Shown piece by piece: positions 43,281-52,606 of a DNA stretch of 64,000 nt. The stretch spans positions 1 to 64,000 of the forward strand of contig NZ_JAEULZ010000011.1 of NCBI RefSeq assembly GCF_016793485.1. The letters are read 5' to 3'. The notes beneath the pieces are model-generated. The model was not told the DNA's origin, made no database searches, and saw nothing but the letters and a program-made list of their open reading frames with translations. Both the position numbers and the translations under genes were made by a program. Each line of letters starts with the position of its first letter. The stretch's first letter is position 1. The stretch comes from Mesorhizobium sp. (lineage in GTDB: Bacteria > Pseudomonadota > Alphaproteobacteria > Rhizobiales > Rhizobiaceae).

Positions 43281-45514
43281 GCCGTGACGTGGATGGCAAG
43301 CCTGAGTTCGCCGAGATCCGCCTCGCGAGCCAGGCGTTGGGCGAAGGCCTTCACCGGACGCAGCTTTCCGTGCCGGGCATCCATTGCGCGAACTGCATAC
43401 GGACCGTCGAGACCGGCCTCCGGCGGCTTCCCGGTGTCGAGCACGTCCGCATCAACCTGTCCACCCGGCGAGCCAGCGTCACCTGGAGAGGAGGAAATCC
43501 GCCCGACCTTCTGGAGGCGCTCGATGAGCTGGGCTTCGCCGGTCATCTGGTAGACGTCGAAACGGGAGGTTGGGATCCGGAATTGCACCGGCTGATGCGG
43601 GCGCTTGCGGTCGCGGGCTTCTCGGCGATGAACATCATGCTGCTTTCCGTGTCGGTCTGGTCCGGCGCCGATGCCGCGACCCGGGGCGCCTTTCATTGGA
43701 TATCGGCAGCGCTCGCCGTGCCTTGTCTGATCTATTCCGGACGGATATTCTACCTCTCGGCTTGGTCGGCGTTGCGGCGCGGGCGCACCAACATGGATGT
43801 TCCGATCTCGATCGGCGTCACGCTGGCCTTCGGGCTCAGCCTCTACGACACGATCGGCAACGGGCCGTATGCCTATTTCGACGCCGCCACCTCGCTGATC
43901 TTCTTCCTGCTGATCGGCCGCACGCTCGACCACATGATGCGCGACAGGGCGCGCACGGCCGTGCGAAGCCTGGCGCGGCTCGCCCCGCGCGTCGCGACCG
44001 TGCTGCGCGAGGACGGCGCGCGCGTCCATCTGCCGGTGGAGGAGATCGCGCCCGGCATGCGCATCGCCCTGGCGGCCGGCGAGCGCGTCCCCGTCGATGG
44101 GATGATCGAGGCCGGCGTCTCCGACATCGACCAGGCCATCGCGACCGGCGAGAGCATGCCTCAGCCCGTCGGCGCCGGGTCGAAGGTCACCGCCGGCACC
44201 CTCAACCTGTCGGGTCCGCTGACGGTGCTGGCGACGGCGCGGGCAGACGCCTCGTTCCTTGCCGAGATGGTCCGCATGATGGAGGCGGCAGAGGGCGGCA
44301 GGGCGCGCTACCGCCGGCTGGCCGACAGGGCGGCCAAACTCTATTCGCCCGTCGTGCACGCGGCCGCCTTTCTCACCTTCCTGGGCTGGATGGTAGCGAC
44401 CGGAGACTGGCATCAGTCGATCACCGTCGCCATCGCCGTGCTCATCATTACCTGTCCCTGCGCGCTGGGTCTGGCCGTCCCGATCGTGCAGGTCGTCGCG
44501 GCGCGCCGGCTGTTCGAGATCGGCATCATGGTGCGGGACGGGTCGGCGATCGAGCGCCTCGCCGAAGCTGATACGGTTGTGTTCGACAAGACCGGGACGC
44601 TGACTGTCGGCCGGCCGCGGCTTGCCGCCGTGGAGGGCTGCGAGCCGGACGCGCTTCGCATCGCCGCCGCGCTGGCTCTCCACTCACGTCATCCGCTGTC
44701 GCGCAGCCTCGTCGCCGCGGCGGCATCCGGAACCCGGGACATCGCCTTCTCCGGCGTGAATGAGCAGGCCGGATCTGGCATAGAGGGGCTCGCAGGGGGA
44801 TCCGTCTATCGTCTCGGCCGTGCCGGTTGGGCGGTTGCAGGCGGGGAAGCGGTCCCGACCGGCACCGTGCTCTCACGTGACGGCCGGATTCTGGCCCGCT
44901 TCGTTTTCGAGGACATGCTGCGGCCCGGCGCCCGGCAGGCCGTTGCGACGCTCGGTGCGGCCGGCATCGCGTCCCGCATCCTGTCGGGCGACGGCGGCGA
45001 TGCAGTGGCGGCGACGGCACGGCGCGTCGGCATCGACGATTTCGCTGCGGAAATGCTGCCGGCCGGTAAGGTCGCCGCGCTCGAGGCGCTCGCCAGGCAG
45101 GGCAGCAAGACGCTGATGGTGGGCGACGGGCTGAACGATGCCCCGGCGCTCGCGGCAGCTCATGTCTCGATGGCGCCAGCCACCGCCGCCGACGTCGGAC
45201 GCAACGCGGCCGACTTCGTCTTCCTGCACGAGAGATTGGACGCGGTGCCGGCCGCCATCTGGATATGCCGCGCGGCGAACCGGCTGGTACTGCAGAACTT
45301 CGCGCTCGCCATCGCCTACAATGCGATTGCTATACCGATCGCGGTCGCCGGCTATGTCACGCCGCTGATCGCCGCGCTCGCCATGTCGTTCTCATCCGTC
45401 ATGGTCGTCGCCAACGCGCTGCGGCTGAGGACGAGCGGGACGACGGCGACCGAGGAACCCGACCGCAGCGCGCCGGCGCAGGCGCTCGCCCGCGGCCCGA
45501 AGTCGGTCGAATGA
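43253..45514 (+). CDS. ccoI: Cu+ P-type ATPase for cbb3 oxidase maturation
   Basis: A 753-residue P1B ATPase of the FixI/CcoI/CtpA type. One N-terminal HMA domain has GIHCANCIRT; the transport helix has C401-P-C403; the phosphorylation motif DKTGTLT and GDGLNDAPA are present; the last helices carry MSFSSVMVVANALRL, the Cu+ signature. FixI pumps slowly export Cu+ for insertion into cbb3 oxidase. ATG 43253 has GGGGC upstream and overlaps the DUF2189 gene by 28 bp; a GTG at 43277 is the alternative. Position next to ccoS confirms the role. Confidence 0.93.
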   Translation: MAQLPRDPVSRDVDGKPEFAEIRLASQALGEGLHRTQLSVPGIHCANCIRTVETGLRRLPGVEHVRINLSTRRASVTWRGGNPPDLLEALDELGFAGHLVDVETGGWDPELHRLMRALAVAGFSAMNIMLLSVSVWSGADAATRGAFHWISAALAVPCLIYSGRIFYLSAWSALRRGRTNMDVPISIGVTLAFGLSLYDTIGNGPYAYFDAATSLIFFLLIGRTLDHMMRDRARTAVRSLARLAPRVATVLREDGARVHLPVEEIAPGMRIALAAGERVPVDGMIEAGVSDIDQAIATGESMPQPVGAGSKVTAGTLNLSGPLTVLATARADASFLAEMVRMMEAAEGGRARYRRLADRAAKLYSPVVHAAAFLTFLGWMVATGDWHQSITVAIAVLIITCPCALGLAVPIVQVVAARRLFEIGIMVRDGSAIERLAEADTVVFDKTGTLTVGRPRLAAVEGCEPDALRIAAALALHSRHPLSRSLVAAAASGTRDIAFSGVNEQAGSGIEGLAGGSVYRLGRAGWAVAGGEAVPTGTVLSRDGRILARFVFEDMLRPGARQAVATLGAAGIASRILSGDGGDAVAATARRVGIDDFAAEMLPAGKVAALEALARQGSKTLMVGDGLNDAPALAAAHVSMAPATAADVGRNAADFVFLHERLDAVPAAIWICRAANRLVLQNFALAIAYNAIAIPIAVAGYVTPLIAALAMSFSSVMVVANALRLRTSGTTATEEPDRSAPAQALARGPKSVE

Positions 45515-45690
45515 GCAGCCTTGTCTACCTGGTGCCGCTCGCGCTGGTGCTCGGCGGCGGCGCGCTCGCGGCGTTCCTCTGGTCCCTGCAAAGCGGCCAG
45601 TACGAAGATCTCGACGGCGCCGCCGAGCGAATCCTGCTGGACGACGATGAAGCGCAGGGTGAACCGAAAAGCGATCGTGAGTTCGGCTGA
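45511..45690 (+). CDS. ccoS: cbb3 oxidase assembly protein CcoS
   Basis: A 59-residue protein with one membrane helix and the family ending AFLWSLQSGQYEDLDGAAERILLDDD. It is needed for cofactor insertion into cbb3 oxidase. Its ATG overlaps the ccoI stop (ATGA). It is the last gene of the oxidase operon in this window. Confidence 0.93.
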   Translation: MSSLVYLVPLALVLGGGALAAFLWSLQSGQYEDLDGAAERILLDDDEAQGEPKSDREFG

Positions 45691-45937
45691 GCCTTATCGG
45701 TCTTTGCGCGCAAGCAGCGGGCGGCGCGCATCTTTGGCTGCTTTCGCGCCAACCCGCAGCGCGCGGCTGCGGGAAAATGCCGAACAGGCTTCTCAGCCGT
45801 GATCGCAGGCGTCATCTCGAGGGGCCGGGACCGAAACTTCTACGCTTGCGAGATTACTCCGGGAGTTTGTTCTGCCGCAACGAAGCTTCTGGCCGAATTC
45901 GTCCATCGTTGCTGCTTCGTCACGCGGAGCCTGGACG

Positions 45938-46195
45938 ATGGCCAAACCTTGCCGCGAGTGCATCACGATGGACGAAATCATGCGTCGGTGGCCTGCGACC
46001 ATAGGCGTCGTCATCCGCCACCGACTTCTCTGCGCCGGCTGTCCGGCTGCAGCCTTTCATACAATCGACGACGCCATCCGCGAGCATGGGATTGACGGAA
46101 CAGCTTTGCACCGGGACCTGGATCTCGCGATGGGATGCCGGAGCCTGGCCAGGGGATGTCAGGCACGTCCTTCTGCCAGGAGAAGCAGCCGATGA
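45938..46195 (+). CDS. DUF1858 family redox-disulfide protein
   Basis: An 85-residue protein with the DUF1858 core MDEIMRRWPATIGVVIRHRLLCAGCPAA, whose CxxC is thought to be redox active, followed by FHTIDDAIREHGID. These small proteins often accompany nitrogen-oxide or hybrid-cluster protein genes. The start at 45938 has CGGAG upstream; ATG 45968 is an alternative. The C-terminal 20 residues are unusual for the family and overlap the convergent regulator gene by 37 bp. Confidence 0.75.
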   Translation: MAKPCRECITMDEIMRRWPATIGVVIRHRLLCAGCPAAAFHTIDDAIREHGIDGTALHRDLDLAMGCRSLARGCQARPSARRSSR

Positions 46196-46899
46196 GGCTC
46201 CACCACGGTCACCTTCTGGCGACCGCTTTTGACCAAGCCCTTCTTCTCCCATGCGGTAAGGAGCCGGCTCACGGTATGCAGCGTGGTTCCCGACATCTCG
46301 GCGATGTCCTGACGCGAGAGCGGAAAGTCGATCAAAATGCCGTCGCCTGTTCTTGTGCCCGACTGCCCGACCAAACGGAGCAGGCTGTGCGCTACACGGC
46401 GTTCGACTTGCTGCGTGGCCATTTCCACGACTTGGGTTTGAACGTCGTCGAGCCGAATGCCCACCGTCTTATAGGTGTTCGCTCCAAAGGCGGGGCTAAC
46501 GTCGGCGAACTTCCGCCATAGCCGACTGGGCCAGGCAAGTGCGACGCAATCGGTGACCGCGACGGCGCTGGCAGGGTAATCCGTCCGCCCGAGCGCCTGC
46601 GCAATACCCAAGAGTTCGCCTGGAACGATATAGCGCATCGTTACCTGCTGACCATCGGGCGTCGTCTTGACCACCCGAACGCGCCCGTCGAGGAGGACGA
46701 AAAAGGAGTGCGCCTCTTCACCTTGCTCGAACACGGCGCTGCCGTCGGGCACGCGTAACGCCGTGGCACTATCGAGAATCCTGTCGAGTTCGGCCGGCTC
46801 GATGCCGGCAAAAACCGGCAAACCGTGGATGAGAGAACGGTCGAGGCGGCTCAAAGTCGTAGTCCTCCGGCTTGCGTCAGTTGCGGCGACCGCGTGCAT
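46159..46899 (-). CDS. NnrR/DNR-like Crp/Fnr family regulator
   Basis: A 246-residue regulator with an N-terminal effector fold (VFEQGEEAHSFFVLLDGRVRVV) and C-terminal winged helix whose recognition helix is GTTLHTVSRLLTAWEKKG. There is no N-terminal FNR cysteine cluster. The TVSR pattern predicts TTG-N8-CAA sites. Divergent from pseudoazurin and next to nnrS, it is probably the nitric-oxide-responsive regulator of that set, although DNR or NnrR cannot be told apart by eye. Confidence 0.85.
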   Translation of the reverse strand: MHAVAATDASRRTTTLSRLDRSLIHGLPVFAGIEPAELDRILDSATALRVPDGSAVFEQGEEAHSFFVLLDGRVRVVKTTPDGQQVTMRYIVPGELLGIAQALGRTDYPASAVAVTDCVALAWPSRLWRKFADVSPAFGANTYKTVGIRLDDVQTQVVEMATQQVERRVAHSLLRLVGQSGTRTGDGILIDFPLSRQDIAEMSGTTLHTVSRLLTAWEKKGLVKSGRQKVTVVEPHRLLLLAEGRA

Positions 46900-46962
46900 C
46901 TTTTTGGCATCGGCAAAGGCGGGGGATCAAGCCAGTTCCTGTCTCGACGCCTCCCTTTTCGT

Positions 46963-46976
46963 TTGCGGATGGTCAA
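46963..46976. promoter_or_regulatory. Candidate NnrR/Crp-Fnr box upstream of pseudoazurin
   Basis: TTG-CGGATGGT-CAA matches the general Crp/Fnr pattern TTG-N8-CAA, with TTGCG on the left as in NnrR boxes. It is centred about 66 bp before the pseudoazurin start and lies between it and the divergent regulator. Confidence 0.45.
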
Positions 46977-47034
46977 AGAGCGCTGCCTGCGAACGGGCTA
47001 ACCTTCGATCGGATACGAAGAGAGGATTGCATTC

Positions 47035-47487
47035 ATGTTCACACGTCGCGAAGTGCTGGTTGGCGCGGCCGGTATGATTGCTGTGGCGGCGCTGCCTGCC
47101 CGGGCGGCCGCCACCGACCATCAGGTGATGATGCTCAACAAGGGGAAGAAGGGAGCGATGGTCTACGAGCCCGACTTCATCGTCGCAGAGCCCGGCGATA
47201 CCGTCACCTTTGTCCCGACAGACAAGTCACACAACGCCGAGAGCATCAAGGGCATGATCCCAGACGGGGCGACCGCGTTCAAGGGCAAGCTGAACGAGCA
47301 GATTACGGTGACCCTCGAAAAGGAAGGCGTCTACGGCGTGAAATGCCTGCCGCACTACGGAATGGGCATGGTGGCGCTGATCGTCGTCGGCAAACCGGTT
47401 AATCTGGAGCAGGCGAAGGCGGTCAAGCAGACCGGCAAGGCGAAGAAGGTATTCGAGGAATTGCTGGCGCAGGTGCCGGCAAGCTGA
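47035..47487 (+). CDS. Pseudoazurin (blue copper electron carrier)
   Basis: A 150-residue secreted cupredoxin: signal peptide ending ARA-AATDHQ, then one copper site with H66, C104, H107 and M112, the order and spacing of pseudoazurin. It carries electrons in the periplasm, usually to nitrite reductase or another cuproenzyme. No nirK is in this window, so its partner may be elsewhere or it may serve the cbb3 oxidase. Probably regulated by the divergent NnrR-like protein. Confidence 0.93.
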   Translation: MFTRREVLVGAAGMIAVAALPARAAATDHQVMMLNKGKKGAMVYEPDFIVAEPGDTVTFVPTDKSHNAESIKGMIPDGATAFKGKLNEQITVTLEKEGVYGVKCLPHYGMGMVALIVVGKPVNLEQAKAVKQTGKAKKVFEELLAQVPAS

Positions 47488-47518
47488 CGGGCAGTACACG
47501 CTAGCGCGATCGACCGAC

Positions 47519-48670
47519 ATGGCTATCCCCAGGACGAGACCCGGCAGTCATCCGGCCATACTCTCCTATGGCTTCAGGCCATTCTTCCTCGCCGGCGCGC
47601 TTTATGGCGCGCTGGCGATCGTCTTCTGGCTGCCTTTGCTCTATGGTCTGGTAGAGACGGAGAGCCTTCTGGCGCCCGTCGACTGGCATGCCCACGAGAT
47701 GCTGTTCGGCTATGTGCCGGCGATAGTGACCGGGTTCCTGCTCACCGCAATTCCAAACTGGACGGGGCGTCTGCCGGTGCAAGGCCTGCCGCTTCTGCTG
47801 TTGCTGGTCTTGTGGCTGGCCGGCCGCTTCGCGGTCTTCTCTTCCAGCAACATCGGATGGGTCGCGACAACCATCATCGACAATGCCTTCCTGGCTGCGG
47901 TAGCCACCTCGGCGGCCGTTGAGATCTCTGTGGGGCGCAATTGGCGCAACCTCAAGATCCTGTTGCCCCTGTTTGTCCTTTTGCTGGCCAACGTGCTGTT
48001 CGATGTTGAGGTTCGACAGGGAGGATCGCCGAGTCTGAGCCCGCGCCTCGCCATTGCCGCGGCTGTGATGCTGATCGTCGTCATCGGCGGCCGGATCATC
48101 CCGAGTTTCACTCGTAACTGGCTCGCTCGTCTGAATCCGGGCCGCCTGCCGCGACCGTTCGGGCGGCTCGACGTCGCGCTGATCGCGCTGACGGCCCTGG
48201 CGCTCGCAAGCTGGGTGTTCTGGCCAGACTGGCGGGGCACGGGGGCGGCGTCGCTGGCCGCCGCGCTCGGCAATGCCGTCCGGCTTGCCGGTTGGGCGGG
48301 TGACCGCGCCGCTCGCGATCCTCTGGTGTTCGTCCTCCATCTTGCGTTCGCCTTCGTACCCCTCGGCTTCATGCTGATCGGACTGGCGGCGTTGACGCCC
48401 GAATTCGTTCCAGCCGTCGCTGGCGTGCATGCATTCGGCGTCGGTGCGATCGGATCGATGACGCTGGCCGTGATGGCGCGGGCTACGCTCGGACATACCG
48501 GCCATCCGCTGCGGGCCGGTCCGGCAACCTGTCTGGTGTTCGCGGCGGTCATGCTTTCGGCTGTCCTGCGGATCCTTGCCGCGTTCATCCCGGACTCAAG
48601 TCCCTTGCTCCACGGATCGGCGCTTCTCTGGCGTCACGACACGAAAGTGTTGAATCTGTCCGACATTTGA
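47519..48670 (+). CDS. nnrS: NnrS family membrane protein, 3' end truncated by a transposon
   Basis: A 383-codon frame of which about 371 codons belong to NnrS. It has about eleven membrane helices and the family motifs YGFRPFFLAGALYGAL, WHAHEMLFGY and GGRIIPSFTRNWL. NnrS protects against nitric oxide stress. The natural end is lost: the last 12 residues (RHDTKVLNLSDI) and stop lie in the left inverted repeat of the Tn3-type element. The loss probably removes only the final membrane segment, so activity could be reduced rather than absent. Confidence 0.88.
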   Translation: MAIPRTRPGSHPAILSYGFRPFFLAGALYGALAIVFWLPLLYGLVETESLLAPVDWHAHEMLFGYVPAIVTGFLLTAIPNWTGRLPVQGLPLLLLLVLWLAGRFAVFSSSNIGWVATTIIDNAFLAAVATSAAVEISVGRNWRNLKILLPLFVLLLANVLFDVEVRQGGSPSLSPRLAIAAAVMLIVVIGGRIIPSFTRNWLARLNPGRLPRPFGRLDVALIALTALALASWVFWPDWRGTGAASLAAALGNAVRLAGWAGDRAARDPLVFVLHLAFAFVPLGFMLIGLAALTPEFVPAVAGVHAFGVGAIGSMTLAVMARATLGHTGHPLRAGPATCLVFAAVMLSAVLRILAAFIPDSSPLLHGSALLWRHDTKVLNLSDI

Positions 48671-48674
48671 GAAC
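48630..48674 (+). repeat. Left terminal inverted repeat of the Tn3-family element
   Basis: 45-bp repeat beginning GGCGTCACGACACGAAAGTG; matches the reverse complement of 52405-52449 at 41 of 45 positions. It encodes the last codons of truncated nnrS. Confidence 0.92.
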
Positions 48675-48691
48675 GTACCCGGAACTTCTGC

Positions 48692-49267
48692 CTATTTGAT
48701 GGTGGACGCGGCAGATTTGTCAGCTTTCAGTGCTTGGTAGAGTGCGGTCTTGCCGATTTTCACGCGCGCGGCGGCTTCGCGAACATTGAGACCGGTAGCC
48801 AGATGCTGGCGGGCCTTGGCGAGCTTCTCCGGTGTGACGACAGCTTGCCGGCCACCGCGTCGACCTCGCTCCCCTGCGGCCTGGAGACCGGCGCGGGTTC
48901 TCTCCCGGATCAGATCACGCTCGAACTGCGCCAGCGCCCCAAACAAATGAAAGACCAGGCGGCCACCGGGCGTCGTGGTGTCGATGTTTTCAGTGATCGA
49001 TCGGAAGCCAACGCTCTTGGCTTCCAACTCGGTGACGATCTCGATGAGGTGCTTCATCGATCGGCCGAGGCGGTCGAGCTTCCAGACCGTGAGCGTATCA
49101 CCTTCCCGGGCATAACGAATGGCTTCCGCCAGACCGGGTCGATCGGCTCTGACGCCCGACGCCTTGTCTTCGAACACCTTTTCGCAGCCGGCCTTGCGTA
49201 GCGCATCGAGTTGCAGGGCCGTATCCTGATCACTGGTGGAGACCCTTGCATAGCCAATGGCGGTCAT
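48692..49267 (-). CDS. tnpR: Serine recombinase (Tn3 resolvase)
   Basis: A 191-residue resolvase/invertase. Catalytic Ser10 is in GYARVSTSDQD, with the conserved LDRLGRS and helix-turn-helix ending (LNVREAAARVKIGKTALYQAL). It resolves cointegrates at the res site just upstream and probably represses tnpA. The start at 49267 is the one consistent with family length; the frame is open further upstream across the res site. Confidence 0.93.
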   Translation of the reverse strand: MTAIGYARVSTSDQDTALQLDALRKAGCEKVFEDKASGVRADRPGLAEAIRYAREGDTLTVWKLDRLGRSMKHLIEIVTELEAKSVGFRSITENIDTTTPGGRLVFHLFGALAQFERDLIRERTRAGLQAAGERGRRGGRQAVVTPEKLAKARQHLATGLNVREAAARVKIGKTALYQALKADKSAASTIK

Positions 49268-49275
49268 GAGGCGGG

Positions 49276-49380
49276 TTGTCCGTTTTCTTGTTGAATACGG
49301 ACAATGTCCGATTTGCCGTTTCATGACAAGGTTTGCGGACAAAATCTGTGGAAGCCGTGAAACGGTCGTTTGCCGGACAT
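49276..49380. other. Resolution (res) site
   Basis: Between divergent tnpR and tnpA lie repeated TGTCCG/CGGACA half-sites: 49276-49304 (TTGTCCG..CGGACAA), 49305-49341 (TGTCCG..CGGACA) and a third set ending with CGGACA at 49374-49379. Three spaced subsites are the standard res design. Confidence 0.7.
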
Positions 49381-49428
49381 GCATTTTCCATTTCGCTGCA
49401 GCCTCCTCGACGAGATGGATGATGGTGA

Positions 49429-52395
49429 ATGGCGCGAAGAGCACTGCTGAGCGAAACATGGTGGAGTCAGACGACCGCGATCCCCGATGACGAAAGGGAG
49501 ATCGCCAAGCACTACACGCTGGACCAGACGGATCTCGATCTGATCATGCGGCAGAATCGGGCATCGAACCGGCTGGGACTGGCCTGCGTTCTGGCGATGC
49601 TGCGATTTCCAGGCCGACCGCTCGCGGATGGTGAGGTCCTGCCGCCAGGCGTATTGCGGTTCCTGGCGCGGCAAATCGGCGTCGATTATCGCGAGATCGA
49701 TCAATATTTCGAGCGTCCGCAGACACGCAGAGAACACCTCGCTCTGCTTTTCGAGAGGATGAAGATGCGCCCGTTCGGGCCTTCGGACGTGCGGGCGCTG
49801 ACCGGCTGGCTGACGCCTGCGGCGCAAACCATGCGCAGGGCCGATGCACTGGCGGACATGGTTGTGGAGGAACTGCGCCGCCGGCGAATTCTCCTGCCGG
49901 CGCGCGGGGCGCTCGAAGCCATCGTCCACGTCGCAATCCGGTGCGGTATCCGGATCGCTCACCGGGCCTTGGCTGGCGGGCTTTCGGAACGCCAGAAGCT
50001 CGATCTGGACAAGCTTCTAGATCCGCGCGCGGCGACGAGCGTGACAATTCTTGCGTGGACGCGAACACCGGCATTGTCGCCCACCGCCATCAATCTCGAC
50101 AGGATAGCCGAACGCGTTCAGTTTCTTCGGTCTCTGAACCTGCCAATAGAACTGATGGAGCGCATTCCGGCCAAGGTTTTCGACGAACTCGCCGCGGAAG
50201 GGATGCGGATGAGCGCGCAGCATCTGCGCGACCTCAATCCCGAACGCCGGCACGCCGTGCTGGCTGCAACGGCGCTGCACCTTTCCCGCCATCTGACCGA
50301 TTGCGCAATCAACGTGTTCAAGAAACTGATCGGCGCCATGACGCGGCGAGCCGACAATCAGGCGACCGCCCGCATCACCCATTCCGTCCGGGAGGTTCAA
50401 AAGCCGCTGAAGGACGTATCGAAAGTTTGCCACGCGATCATCGAGGCCAGGGAGAAGGGCGAGGATATCGGCAGGGCGCTCGAACGGATCATTCAATGGC
50501 CGGTCTTCGCGACCAGTATTCAGGCGGTCGACACGCTGATCGCCCCGGACAGCATCGATGGGAAGATCGAAATGCTCCAGCGCTATCCGACAATCCGGAA
50601 AATGGCGCCGGAATTCCTGTCAACGTTCGTGTTTCGTGGACACGCCGTGGCGGCGAACCTCCTGCGGGCGCTGTCCACGGTCGCCGATCTGTACCGCAAG
50701 CGGAAAAGAGCGATACCCGATAGGGCACCTATATCCTTTGCGCCGAGGAGTTGGATGCCGCTCATCCTGCAAGATGGCAAGATCGATCGCAGGGCCTATG
50801 AACTCTGCCTGTTCAGCGAATTGAAACGCCGGCTCGATGCCGGCGATGTCTGGGTAGAGGGTGCCAAGCGCTTCCAGTCCTTCGAGAGCTTCCTCATTCC
50901 CACGCCGACATTCGAACTGATGCGCGAGGAAGGCCCGCTTCCGGTCGCCGTCGATACCGATGTGGAAACCTATCTGAAGCAACAGCGCCAGACCTTGAAC
51001 GACGGGCTGAACGACCTTTCTCGTTTGGCTGCCGCCGGCGAACTCGACGATGTCGAACTGACCGGCGCGGGGTTCAGCGTCACGCCGCACAAGGCCATGT
51101 TTCCGGATATCGCGAAGGCGCTGAAACCGAAGGTGGAAGGCCGCCTGCCAGCGATCCGCATCACCGATCTTTTGCTCGAGGTGGATGCACACACGGGATT
51201 TTCCAACGCCTTCACCCATCTGCGCACCGGGCGCACGGCCGACAACAAGCTTGCGCTGCTTACTGCCATCCTGGCGGACGGCATCAATCTCGGCCTCACC
51301 AGGATGGCGGATGTTTCCCCCGGACTGACGATGCGCCAGCTCGCCTGGGCGCACGACTGGCATATCCGGGAAGAAGGCTACACCACCGCGCATGCCATCC
51401 TCGTCAACGCCCAGAGACAATTGCCTCTGGCAGGGTTGTGGGGCGACGGAACCACCTCGTCCTCGGATGGGCAGTATTTTCCGGCGGGAGGGCATGCCGA
51501 GGCAATCGGCGATCTCAACGCCCGCTATGGCCCCAATCCCGGCGCCAAATTCTATCGTTTCACCTCCGACCAGTACGGTGCCTTCCACATCATCGCCATG
51601 AACGCCAACGCCAGCGAGGCCATCTATGTCCTAGACGGTCTGCTCTATCATGGCAGCGATCTCGCCATCGAAACCCACTATGTCGATACCGGTGGGGTCA
51701 GCGACATGAGTTTCGCACTCTGCCATCTCGTCGGCTTTCAACTCGTGCCCCGGCTGCGGGGTCTCAAGGATCGCAAGCTGTATCTCTTCCCCGGCGATGC
51801 ACCTCCCGAGAACCTCGCCTCGCTTGTCGGCGATCCCATCAACGTCGAGCGGATCAAGGCAAATTGGAATGACATCCTGCGCCTTGTCACGACGATCCGC
51901 TCCGGCCAGGTCCGCCCTTCAACCCTGCTGGCAAAGCTGTCCGCATTCCCGCGCCAAAACGGACTGGCGCTCGCGCTACGCGACATCGGGCGCATCAACC
52001 GGTCCATCTTCCTGCCCCAATGGTGGCAGAACCCCGAAATGCGCAGGAACGCCACCGCCGGGCTCAACAAGAGCGAGGCCCAGAACACACTGGCCCGCGC
52101 ACTGTTCTTCAACCGCCTCGGAGAGCTGCGGGACAGAACCTTCGAGAGCCAGTTCTATCGAGCGTCCGGGCTGAACCTGCTGATCAACGCCATTGTCTAC
52201 TGGAACACACTCTATCTCGAACCGGCGTTCGCCGAGCTTAACCAGGAGGGCGTTGCCACGCCGCCGGACGTGATCAAACATATCACCCCGCTCGGCTGGC
52301 AGCATATCAGCCTGACAGGCGACTACATCTGGACCCCGACAGACAGCCTCGACCTCAGGCCGCTACGGCGCGAAACATCCATGCTGGCCGCTTGA
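49429..52395 (+). CDS. tnpA: Tn3-family transposase
   Basis: A 988-residue DDE transposase, full length for the family. The catalytic region is recognised by LLLEVDAHTGFSNAF (first Asp), LWGDGTTSSSDGQYF (second Asp) and LNLLINAIVYWNTLYLE (Glu). The N-terminal DUF4158 DNA-binding part begins LLSETWWSQTTAIPDDEREIAKHYTL. It appears intact, so the element could still move. Confidence 0.96.
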   Translation: MARRALLSETWWSQTTAIPDDEREIAKHYTLDQTDLDLIMRQNRASNRLGLACVLAMLRFPGRPLADGEVLPPGVLRFLARQIGVDYREIDQYFERPQTRREHLALLFERMKMRPFGPSDVRALTGWLTPAAQTMRRADALADMVVEELRRRRILLPARGALEAIVHVAIRCGIRIAHRALAGGLSERQKLDLDKLLDPRAATSVTILAWTRTPALSPTAINLDRIAERVQFLRSLNLPIELMERIPAKVFDELAAEGMRMSAQHLRDLNPERRHAVLAATALHLSRHLTDCAINVFKKLIGAMTRRADNQATARITHSVREVQKPLKDVSKVCHAIIEAREKGEDIGRALERIIQWPVFATSIQAVDTLIAPDSIDGKIEMLQRYPTIRKMAPEFLSTFVFRGHAVAANLLRALSTVADLYRKRKRAIPDRAPISFAPRSWMPLILQDGKIDRRAYELCLFSELKRRLDAGDVWVEGAKRFQSFESFLIPTPTFELMREEGPLPVAVDTDVETYLKQQRQTLNDGLNDLSRLAAAGELDDVELTGAGFSVTPHKAMFPDIAKALKPKVEGRLPAIRITDLLLEVDAHTGFSNAFTHLRTGRTADNKLALLTAILADGINLGLTRMADVSPGLTMRQLAWAHDWHIREEGYTTAHAILVNAQRQLPLAGLWGDGTTSSSDGQYFPAGGHAEAIGDLNARYGPNPGAKFYRFTSDQYGAFHIIAMNANASEAIYVLDGLLYHGSDLAIETHYVDTGGVSDMSFALCHLVGFQLVPRLRGLKDRKLYLFPGDAPPENLASLVGDPINVERIKANWNDILRLVTTIRSGQVRPSTLLAKLSAFPRQNGLALALRDIGRINRSIFLPQWWQNPEMRRNATAGLNKSEAQNTLARALFFNRLGELRDRTFESQFYRASGLNLLINAIVYWNTLYLEPAFAELNQEGVATPPDVIKHITPLGWQHISLTGDYIWTPTDSLDLRPLRRETSMLAA

Positions 52396-52404
52396 TCACC
52401 CTAT

Positions 52405-52449
52405 GTTCTCAAATGCCGGACAGATTTGCCACTTTCGTGTCGTGACGCC
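52405..52449 (-). repeat. Right terminal inverted repeat of the Tn3-family element
   Basis: Inverted copy of 48630-48674 with four mismatches, 9 bp after the tnpA stop. Confidence 0.92.
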
Positions 52450-52586
52450 TTACCGTGCTCGATATTCTTTCGCATCGGCCTGCCTTTTGGCTGCTTGCGA
52501 TGAACGCGGCTGATGAAGGCTGGTCTATTCGACCGGTATGCCGTGTCGGCCCACACTTCGGAGCCGATGTTTGTGGTGGCCAGCAA
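52450..52586 (-). pseudogene. IS5-family transposase remnant (C-terminal part)
   Basis: On the minus strand the translation LLATTNIGSEVWADTAYR ... ISRVHRKQPKGRPM matches the conserved VWADTAYRS and VHRKKPKGRPM region of IS5-type (DDE) transposases. Several residues between them are missing relative to the family. The fragment is interrupted by the right end of the Tn3 element. Confidence 0.7.
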
Positions 52587-52606
52587 CCCGCGTCGACCCT
52601 GTCGCT

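Larger units (their letters stand above)
48630..52449. mobile_element. Minimal Tn3-family transposon (tnpR, res, tnpA)
   Basis: A 3820-bp element bounded by 45-bp inverted repeats that differ at four positions. It holds a serine resolvase on the minus strand, a res site and a Tn3-type transposase on the plus strand, and no passenger genes. The flanking 5 bp do not match (TCTCT left, TTACC right), so no target duplication is visible. The left flank is nnrS and the right flank is an IS5-like remnant, implying a later rearrangement. Confidence 0.9.

Noticed and set aside
49429-52395. Passenger genes inside the Tn3 element
   Set aside because: The space between the inverted repeats is filled by tnpR, res and tnpA only.
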